From assembly GCA_018665625.1 (NCBI GenBank), contig JABJCF010000039.1, positions 1 to 20,023 of the forward strand: a DNA stretch of 20,023 nt, written 5' to 3'. How positions within the stretch are numbered: position 1 is the first letter of the stretch; every line of letters begins with the position of its first letter. A program made the translations under genes and the position numbers. The stretch is from Nitrospina sp. (GTDB lineage Bacteria; Nitrospinota; Nitrospinia; Nitrospinales; VA-1). Shown here piece by piece: positions 15,111 to 20,023 of the stretch. The notes below the pieces were generated by a model. That model worked only from the letters and a program-made list of their open reading frames with translations. It searched no databases and was not told where the DNA came from.

Positions 15111-16226
15111 TCCTACCTCACCGTTTAACAGCTTCAGCATGGGCTCACCGATGCATTCCCTTCTCCACCCCTGCAGAAGAAAATGTTCATCCATATCCAG
15201 TTTTTGCTCAAAGTGGGTCGCGAAGCTATGTATCCGTTTGCGATCCGCCAGAACACTGGGTTCAATTTTTAATTCTTCGGAACGGATTTGGACAAAAGCC
15301 GATAACAACTCTTCTATACCACGTGTAGTTGAATAACCATCAGCCTCTGGTACCGTAGGTAATTTATCTTCAGGCACTTCATTTCCCAGTTCAACGGCTT
15401 TAATAATAGCCGCACCGCTTTTACCAATTTCTTTAGGATGGAACCCTCTAACCGACGAAAGCTCTTTTACTTCACTGGGAATTTTTCTAGCGATTTCCAA
15501 TAAAGTCTCATCACGAACAATGGATTTTGCCAGACAATCTCGGGACACGGCAACGCTCTCTCTCCAGGCGGCCAGTTCTCTCAATACGGCCAGATTCCGA
15601 GGTTTTAGGCTTCTTAGACTTTTTATTTTCAAAAAACGTGTTTGTGGATCTGGTAACGTGAAGGTCGCGGGGTCTTCCCAGTTTTTAACCTCTCCAGCCA
15701 CCCAGTCGGTTCTCTTCAATTGTTCCAGTTTCTCAAGAAGTTTTTCATAAGCTGGCATGAGATAACGAACATCATCTATCGCATACGTTATTTGGTTCTC
15801 ACTTAAAGGCCGTCGACACCAATCTGTATAAGTTTCAGATTTATGCATGCGTTTGCCAATGGCTTTTTGAATCAGCTTGGCAAAGGAAATTTGTGACCCC
15901 CAACCCACAAGAGCCGCTGCGACTTGAGTATCAAAAACCGGTGGGATAACCTGTCCACAAAGTCGCACCAGAATCTCAAGATCCTGACGAGCTGCGTGAA
16001 ACACTTTTATTTTTTTGGGGTCTTTAAGAATTTCCAATAAAGGAGTCAAATCGCTCAGAAGGATGGGATCTATCGCTGCACATCCGTTTTTCCCAGCAAC
16101 CTGAATGAGGCCTATTCGATGAAAATAGGTTCTTTCACGAACGAATTCAGTGTCCACCGCCAAGACATCAGATGACTCCAAGCTCTCACAAAACTCCTTT
16201 AATTGCTCTGAAGTTGTTATATACAT
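15063..16226 (-). CDS. rnd: ribonuclease D
   Basis: 3'-to-5' exoribonuclease that trims tRNA and other small RNA 3' ends. The 387-residue protein is close to the E. coli enzyme (375). The N-terminal DEDDy exonuclease fold has D25/E27 ('LAVDTEFVRERTYF'), D82 ('FHAARQDLEIL') and Y148-x3-D152 ('TYAIDDVRYL'), the two-metal site. One HRDC domain spans roughly 205-290 ('LAVLRELAAWRESVAVSRDCLAKSIVRDETLLEIARKIP'); a second, more divergent helical region fills the rest. AGGAA sits before the ATG. It is convergent with the TPR gene and the two overlap by 48 nt. Upstream on its strand is a short AT-rich gap with a perfect TATAAT. Confidence 0.95.
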   Translation of the reverse strand: MYITTSEQLKEFCESLESSDVLAVDTEFVRERTYFHRIGLIQVAGKNGCAAIDPILLSDLTPLLEILKDPKKIKVFHAARQDLEILVRLCGQVIPPVFDTQVAAALVGWGSQISFAKLIQKAIGKRMHKSETYTDWCRRPLSENQITYAIDDVRYLMPAYEKLLEKLEQLKRTDWVAGEVKNWEDPATFTLPDPQTRFLKIKSLRSLKPRNLAVLRELAAWRESVAVSRDCLAKSIVRDETLLEIARKIPSEVKELSSVRGFHPKEIGKSGAAIIKAVELGNEVPEDKLPTVPEADGYSTTRGIEELLSAFVQIRSEELKIEPSVLADRKRIHSFATHFEQKLDMDEHFLLQGWRRECIGEPMLKLLNGEVGLKINPTGQVALIPIK

Positions 16227-16281
16227 AAATTCCTAATTGGATTAACTCCGCTTTAGGTGAATAAACAAGGTAAAGCTCTGG

Positions 16282-16287
16282 ATTATA
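16282..16287 (-). promoter_or_regulatory. -10 box upstream of rnd
   Basis: A perfect TATAAT on the minus strand lies about 56 nt before the rnd start codon. No good -35 lies at 16-18 nt from it, so this is only a candidate. Confidence 0.3.
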
Positions 16288-16340
16288 TGAGATTCTCCAT
16301 TGGATGGATAGAACTAAAACCACTCCGCTCTTTTCAAAAT

Positions 16341-16377
16341 AAAAAGGCACAGCGACTAATACGCTGTGCCTTTTTTT
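16341..16377 (-). terminator. bidirectional intrinsic terminator
   Basis: AAAAAGGCACAGCG (16341-16354), loop ACTAATA, then CGCTGTGCCTTTTT: a perfect 14-pair stem with a T-run on both strands (seven T on the plus strand). On the minus strand it lies 29 nt after the stop of the small gene at 16406-16606 and separates it from rnd. Confidence 0.9.
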
Positions 16378-16405
16378 ATCAGTATGTTAACTACCTAGCA
16401 GACGA

Positions 16406-16606
16406 TCAACTATCTTCTAATTGATACTCATCATTTTTATAAAGCTTATTGTTTGTACTTGCTGTACTTGTCGAGCTGCTTTCTTTATCAGTAAAGTCTA
16501 TCAATTTCTGTTCCCCATCTTTCCAAAACCGGTTGCTCAGCTTTTTTGGGGATAGTACTTTTTTGAGCTCACCTTTGGCGTCGAAAATCCTCACCTCGTA
16601 GAACAT
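16406..16606 (-). CDS. small hypothetical protein
   Basis: Protein of 66 residues, not recognised. It starts 'MFYEVRIFDAKGELKKVLSPKKLSNRFWK', which reads as a short beta-strand/turn/helix unit with many basic residues, followed by a Ser/Thr-rich stretch ('ESSSTSTAST') and an acidic end ('EYQLEDS'). The frame is open for another 85 residues upstream, but I reject those: GGAGG lies 11 nt before ATG 16606 and the upstream part crosses a hairpin and AT-rich repeats. A strong terminator 29 nt downstream supports a single-gene transcript. The gene lies alone between rnd and tsaB. Its leader is unusual (see findings). Existence is likely but not certain. Confidence 0.6.
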   Translation of the reverse strand: MFYEVRIFDAKGELKKVLSPKKLSNRFWKDGEQKLIDFTDKESSSTSTASTNNKLYKNDEYQLEDS

Positions 16607-16640
16607 AACGCGCCTAGCCTCCAAAAAAAGTTCACAATGC

Positions 16641-16678
16641 CTTGTTTTTGAAGGCGGTAAAGAATGCCTAAAAACAAG
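16641..16678 (-). promoter_or_regulatory. stem-loop in the leader of the small gene
   Basis: CTTGTTTTT (16641-16649) pairs with AAAAACAAG (16670-16678); inside, after a two-base bulge, AGGC (16652-16655) pairs with GCCT (16666-16669), leaving a ten-base loop. It lies 35 nt before the start codon on the minus strand and just ahead of a T-run (16622-16628) and the GGAGG, so it could act as a translation or early-termination switch. Confidence 0.5.
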
Positions 16679-16793
16679 ATTTACCCTGCAAAACACATTC
16701 ACCTTAAAATTAAACATTTTCAATGTCAAGCAAATAAAGTCAATTCTTTCAATAGGTAAACTTAAATTTACCGCAAATTTATTAAGATTTACC
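16656..16793. repeat. cluster of TTTACC/GGTAAA sites
   Basis: The hexamer TTTACC (or its complement GGTAAA) occurs at 16656-16661, 16680-16685, 16755-16760, 16767-16772 and 16788-16793. The sites at 16755 and 16767 face each other across CTTAAA, and those ending at 16772 and 16793 are direct repeats 21 nt apart, with the wider form TTAA(g)ATTTACC. This spacing suits a DNA-binding protein on one face of the helix. A sixth copy is at 16269-16274, upstream of rnd. Confidence 0.4.
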
Positions 16794-16957
16794 TTTGAGA
16801 TATCCTGAGTGCACTGAAAAAATAATGAAACCAATCGATTTCTTTTCAAAAAGTTAGACAAAAAGACAAATCTTCATCCTCGCTTTAGCTCTCCAACTCA
16901 TTGATTTAAAACATCTATTTTTAGAAATGCGGTTCACCGAAAAGTCCCGATTTTTCA

Positions 16958-16986
16958 TTGACTTTCCTCATTGCTTACCCTATGTT
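16958..16986 (+). promoter_or_regulatory. promoter for the leader peptide and tsaB
   Basis: TTGACT (16958-16963) and TATGTT (16981-16986) are separated by 17 nt. Transcription would start near 16993, a few bases before AGGAG (17001-17005), giving a short leader for the small ORF at 17011. Confidence 0.5.
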
Positions 16987-17010
16987 TACACTATATTGTT
17001 AGGAGCCTTT

Positions 17011-17061
17011 ATGAGTGTTCTGTTTCGCCCCATCCACCATTCTCCGTATAAGAAACGATGA
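17011..17061 (+). CDS. 16-residue leader peptide coupled to tsaB
   Basis: Short frame of 16 codons, MSVLFRPIHHSPYKKR, too small to be a folded protein. It has a strong ribosome site, AGGAG, 5 nt before its ATG, and its TGA overlaps the tsaB ATG (ATGA). The tsaB start itself has no good ribosome site, so ribosomes finishing this peptide probably restart on tsaB. The peptide has two adjacent His and a basic end, which could affect ribosome speed; that is speculation. Alternatively it is a chance frame that only helps load ribosomes. Confidence 0.5.
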   Translation: MSVLFRPIHHSPYKKR

Positions 17062-17756
17062 AAATTTTGGGAATAGACACATCCTCACCTTCAGGAAGTG
17101 TCGCTCTCTTGGATAATGACCATTTGGTATCCGAATCTTTTCTCGATGGTTCTCCGGCATACTCAGACAAACTTTTAGCTGAAGTGGATGGGACACTCAA
17201 TCGCGCTGGAATAAAATTAAATAGTATTGACGGGTTTGCGATCACAACAGGGCCAGGATCCTTTACTGGACTTAGGGTGGGGGTAAGTTTGCTGAAAGGG
17301 TTGATTTTGGCAACCGAAAAACCTTTCGCATCGGTCAACACCTTGGAGGCTTACGCAGAAACAATAGAACCCGGCCCTTATTCCATATGCCCCGTTTTGG
17401 ATGCTAGAAAAAAAGAGGTCTATACCGCTTTGTTCCGGGCTCAAGCCAATCATTTAATAAGAGAAACCGGTGATCAAGCAATAACCCCAGCAGGACTGTG
17501 CGAACAAATAAATCAACCCACAGCATTTGTTGGGAATGGTCTGGAAGTTTATGGAGAGTTTCTGAAATCCCGTTTAAAAGAAAATTTCATACAAAACGCA
17601 CCAAATAAAAATCGAACTGTCGCTGCCAGTGCAGCTTTAATCGCCTCGCGAGATTTAGCAAAAACCCTGCACTACGATCTGGATTCCCTGACGATAAATT
17701 ACGTCCGACCTTCAGAGGCAGAATTAAATTATACTGTATCTAAAAAAGGAGTTTGA
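17058..17756 (+). CDS. tsaB: tRNA threonylcarbamoyladenosine biosynthesis protein TsaB
   Basis: Partner of TsaD and TsaE in making the t6A37 base of ANN-decoding tRNAs. TsaB binds TsaD and is needed for activity, but does not itself transfer the group. The 232-residue protein shows the family pattern: 'MKILGIDTSSPSGSVALL', 'YSDKLLAEVDGTLNRAGIKLNSIDGFAITTGPGSFTGLRVGVSLLKGL' with the GPGSFTGLR signature, 'ICPVLDARKKEVYTALF', and the end 'YVRPSEAEL'. It is the N-terminal-half-like paralogue of TsaD, lacking the metal site. The next gene starts 3 nt after its stop. tsaD and tsaE are not in the window. Confidence 0.96.
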   Translation: MKILGIDTSSPSGSVALLDNDHLVSESFLDGSPAYSDKLLAEVDGTLNRAGIKLNSIDGFAITTGPGSFTGLRVGVSLLKGLILATEKPFASVNTLEAYAETIEPGPYSICPVLDARKKEVYTALFRAQANHLIRETGDQAITPAGLCEQINQPTAFVGNGLEVYGEFLKSRLKENFIQNAPNKNRTVAASAALIASRDLAKTLHYDLDSLTINYVRPSEAELNYTVSKKGV

Positions 17757-17759
17757 ACT

Positions 17760-17987
17760 ATGGATATCAATCCAGAATTACTCGAAAAAATCCAAAAAGA
17801 CAATGAAGAGTTTCGCGGGCTTTATAAAGAACACACAACCTTAAAGCACAAAGTTGAAGCTTTTAACAAAATGAAACTCATCACTCCTGAGCAGGAATTA
17901 GAAAAGAAAAAGCACCAAAAGCAAAAGTTAAGCCTCAAAGACCGAATGGAAAAAATTCTGAGTGATTATCAATCAAGTATCCACTAA
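17760..17987 (+). CDS. DUF465 (YdcH-like) small coiled-coil protein
   Basis: Protein of 75 residues, highly charged and almost all helical, matching the DUF465/YdcH-type pattern: 'FRGLYKEHTTLKHKVEAFNKMKLITPEQELEKKKHQKQKLSLKDRMEKIL'. The central turn ('KLITPEQE') splits two helices that fold as a hairpin. The role of the family is not established. The start has AGGAG 8 nt upstream, at the end of tsaB, so the two are in one transcript; an HDOD gene follows 19 nt later. Confidence 0.85.
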   Translation: MDINPELLEKIQKDNEEFRGLYKEHTTLKHKVEAFNKMKLITPEQELEKKKHQKQKLSLKDRMEKILSDYQSSIH

Positions 17988-18006
17988 ACCAAGGGTCTAA
18001 AAAAAT

Positions 18007-18867
18007 ATGAGAGATGAACTGATCTCCCTTATAGAAACAAAGGGGGATCTCCCACCCATCCCCGAAGTCCTCCTAAATCTTGAAAAACGCGTCAACGATC
18101 CTGACTCCGACATTCTGGAGATATCTGCAATAATTGAAACCGAGCCTGTATTGTCAGGACGCCTTATCCAGCTTTCCAATAGCGTGCTTTTCGGAGGTGG
18201 ACGGGAAAAGTCCGTTGATGTTGAAGACTCAGTTATGAGACTCGGTATTAAAATGGTTCTCGATCTCGCATACACCATTGCCTTACCCGGAGCATTCAAG
18301 AAACCAAAAGGGTTCGACCAATTCGGTTTCTGGACACATTCACTCGGTGTCGCTTATCTCACGCGGTCACTCGCCCACATAGTTAAAATCAGCCCTGAGG
18401 AAATTGAGTTCGCCTATATGTGTGGCTTGATGCACGATGTTGGGATTCTCGTTTTTGACCACCTTATTCCAGATCAATACACGGAATTGCTAGAAAATAT
18501 CAAATCGACCGACCGCACTTTGGCAGAACATGAAGACGAAACCTTTGGCATCACCCATGCCGAGCTCGGCAAACGGTTTATTGAAAAGTGGTGGCCCGTA
18601 TCCCCTGACATGGTGCAGGCGATTGGCACTCATCACGATGACACCGGAAAAAATGGCGACGTCAAACATATTGCACACCTATTGACCACAGCCAATCTAC
18701 TTGCCAACCAGAATGGATTTGGAAACGGAATTGTCCCTGAAGATGCCGCGCCCCTGGAATATGGTGTGCTGGATAAACTTGATTTGGATTTTGACGAACT
18801 GGAAATTTTAATCGAAAACACAAAAGAAGGTCTGGAAGCCGCACAAGCCATCCTTAAAGGCAGCTAG
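18007..18867 (+). CDS. HDOD-domain signalling protein
   Basis: Protein of 286 residues made of one HDOD domain (about 10-210), a helical relative of HD phosphohydrolases found in bacterial signal transduction. Landmarks are 'LPPIPEVLLNLEKRVNDPDSDILEISAIIETEPVLSGRLIQLSNS', 'FWTHSLGVAYL' (H111), 'GLMHDVGILVFDHL' (the HD pair, 143-144), 'THAELGKRFIEKWWPVS' (H184) and 'AIGTHHDD'. The later Asp of active HD enzymes appears as 'TAN', so catalysis may be lost, as is thought for many HDOD proteins. No receiver or GGDEF domain is attached. The ribosome site is poor (AAGGG 12 nt away). It is the last gene of the tsaB run and its stop overlaps that of the convergent reductase. Confidence 0.9.
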   Translation: MRDELISLIETKGDLPPIPEVLLNLEKRVNDPDSDILEISAIIETEPVLSGRLIQLSNSVLFGGGREKSVDVEDSVMRLGIKMVLDLAYTIALPGAFKKPKGFDQFGFWTHSLGVAYLTRSLAHIVKISPEEIEFAYMCGLMHDVGILVFDHLIPDQYTELLENIKSTDRTLAEHEDETFGITHAELGKRFIEKWWPVSPDMVQAIGTHHDDTGKNGDVKHIAHLLTTANLLANQNGFGNGIVPEDAAPLEYGVLDKLDLDFDELEILIENTKEGLEAAQAILKGS

Positions 18868-20023
18868 ACTCTGCCCCTCACCAACTTAACAACAGAAGTT
18901 TCTTTCGAATAAGCCCCCATCAATTGCAATAAGAACTTGAAAGACACCACAGTCTCTGCCGGTGTTAAATCGCCAATGACCCCGACCAATGTTTCTGCCA
19001 GATCATTGTTTCCTCGCAACGAACTCACTACCCGATCACATAAAAATGGATTATAAATTAGCTTTTGCAGTATCCGGCTCAATAGAAATTTTTTATCGAA
19101 CTCCACTTTCCTTTTCACCTCATAAGCCTTGAGGGCCGCTAACGACAAATCGGATTTCTTTAAAGCCTGGGCCGCGACCTCTACTGCGATTTCAGAGCTC
19201 CGTAAAGAAAGATAAATCCCCTCACCGGTAAAAGGATCAATAAATCCCATCGCATCACCTACCAATAGCAAACCGCCACAGGGAACCGGTTTCACAGAAA
19301 AACCCAGCGACTCCACCGCTCGTACCGACTCAATGCATTCGGCGTTTTGCAATATTTTTTGCCGCAATCGATTTTTCATAATTGTATCTCGATAGAACGG
19401 ATCTGGCTTTTCTCCATTCATGACGTTCCGGTTAACAACCAGCACTACGTTGGAACGATTTTCTCCTACACTTGAAATACCTGTGTAGCCTGGATGAGAG
19501 ACATGCATATAACAATAGTCATCGGCAATTTTCGCTCCTTGCCAATGCGCCGCCAGAGCAATCTTTTCTTTTCCTTTAGATTCTTTTTTTAAACCAAATT
19601 TTCTTAACGACAGCGAATTGCGCCCACCCGCATCAATCACCAAAGGAGCATGAAGAACAAAAGAGGTTTTATTTTCATCCCAACCACGAACACCTACTAC
19701 GTTACCCTCATCAAATAAAAACTCGGTAATCTTGCTTTGCTCTCTAACCTCAACACCCACCCGTTTCACCTGTTCAATGAGAATGGAATCTAATTCATAT
19801 CTTGGAACAGACAGGCTGGTCGGGGGTGCAGCCATCTCAGGCAGTCGAGGGTAATCAATGACAAGCTCTTCTCCTTCATAGGAAGAGATAGCGACGCCTT
19901 TTAATCTTTTTGGAGACAAAGATTCAACACGATCAAGAACACCTAATCGGCTCAGTAAGGGGTCCGCAGCAGGACTAATAAACTCACCACAAACTTTATC
20001 ACGCGGAAACTTCGCCTGATCGC
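18864..20023 (-). CDS. FAD-dependent oxidoreductase, geranylgeranyl reductase family (partial)
   Basis: C-terminal 385 residues of a flavoprotein; the N-terminal dinucleotide-binding loop lies beyond the window edge. The frame is open from 20023, so a start at the TTG near 19919 should not be used. The first visible part, 'FPRDKVCGEFISPAADPLLSRLG', is the family's 'KVCGE' region. Others are 'VPRYELDSILIEQVKRVGVEV', 'VIDAGGRNSLSLRKFG' (second FAD contact) and 'GLLLVGDAMGFIDPFTGEGIYLSLRSSEIA' (FAD-binding GD motif). Known relatives saturate isoprenoid chains or hydroxylate aromatic and polyketide compounds; the substrate cannot be read from the sequence. Its stop codon overlaps the HDOD stop. 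No promoter is visible because the 5' end is missing. Confidence 0.9.
   Translation of the reverse strand, partial: DQAKFPRDKVCGEFISPAADPLLSRLGVLDRVESLSPKRLKGVAISSYEGEELVIDYPRLPEMAAPPTSLSVPRYELDSILIEQVKRVGVEVREQSKITEFLFDEGNVVGVRGWDENKTSFVLHAPLVIDAGGRNSLSLRKFGLKKESKGKEKIALAAHWQGAKIADDYCYMHVSHPGYTGISSVGENRSNVVLVVNRNVMNGEKPDPFYRDTIMKNRLRQKILQNAECIESVRAVESLGFSVKPVPCGGLLLVGDAMGFIDPFTGEGIYLSLRSSEIAVEVAAQALKKSDLSLAALKAYEVKRKVEFDKKFLLSRILQKLIYNPFLCDRVVSSLRGNNDLAETLVGVIGDLTPAETVVSFKFLLQLMGAYSKETSVVKLVRGRV

Larger units (their letters stand above)
16607..17010. other. intergenic region between the small gene and the tsaB leader
   Basis: About 400 nt, AT-rich, between divergent genes. The left half belongs to the small gene: hairpin leader, TTTACC cluster and a lone TTGACA on the minus strand (16729-16724) without a good -10. 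The part 16800-16940 shows nothing I can name. The right end carries the likely tsaB promoter. Confidence 0.6.

Noticed and set aside
16607..16861. N-terminal extension of the small minus-strand gene, giving 151 residues
   Set aside because: It crosses the stem-loop and the TTTACC cluster, its composition changes sharply, and GGAGG supports ATG 16606.
1..20023. CRISPR array, tRNA, rRNA, transposase or toxin-antitoxin pair
   Set aside because: None was seen on either strand: no regularly spaced repeats, cloverleaf patterns or typical protein motifs.

Overview
This is an ordinary-looking stretch of a bacterial chromosome with moderate-to-low GC, tightly packed genes and short Shine-Dalgarno sites (GGAGG, AAGGA, GAGG). 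Outer-membrane-style sensor, TPR and Maf-type glycosyltransferase genes, RNase D and an endonuclease-type MutL suggest a Gram-negative-like bacterium outside the Gammaproteobacteria. My guess is Nitrospinota or a 'deltaproteobacterial' relative, but this rests on the overall look of the gene set and not on a diagnostic marker. I see no rRNA, tRNA, CRISPR array, insertion sequence or phage gene.

Layout. 1-2160: on the minus strand, a MASE3-like/PAS histidine kinase that stops just after its phospho-acceptor His (probably decayed), and a small zinc-ribbon membrane protein. 2165-2956: an exported FGE-sulfatase-like domain protein without the FGE catalytic cysteines. 3020-4219 (-): coaBC of CoA synthesis, divergent from glgA (4341, +). 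4341-10564: one long plus-strand run, glgA, a stand-alone receiver domain, a deoxynucleoside kinase, panB-panC-panD, a PLDc_N/TPR membrane protein and an XRE-type regulator. PanB, PanC and PanD give pantothenate, and CoaBC converts phosphopantothenate to phosphopantetheine, so most of the vitamin B5-to-CoA route lies in about 6 kb. 10565-10975: a gene-free stretch with hairpins and what look like two dispersed genomic repeats. 10976-12826 (-): mutL. 13033-15110 (+): a Maf/DUF115 glycosyltransferase-like gene translationally coupled to a TPR gene whose 3' end overlaps convergent rnd (15063-16226, -). 16406-16606 (-): a small unknown protein with a structured leader and a cluster of TTTACC sites. 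17011-18867 (+): a 16-residue leader peptide coupled to tsaB, then a DUF465 protein and an HDOD protein. 18864-20023 (-): an FAD-dependent geranylgeranyl-reductase-family enzyme running off the window.

No clear new defence or mobile system is visible. The less expected signals are small-scale: the tsaB leader peptide, an intrinsic terminator with no upstream gene in front of the Maf gene, the hairpin/TTTACC leader of the small gene near 16.6 kb, the decaying histidine kinase, the paired dispersed repeats, and two convergent gene pairs with overlapping 3' ends.
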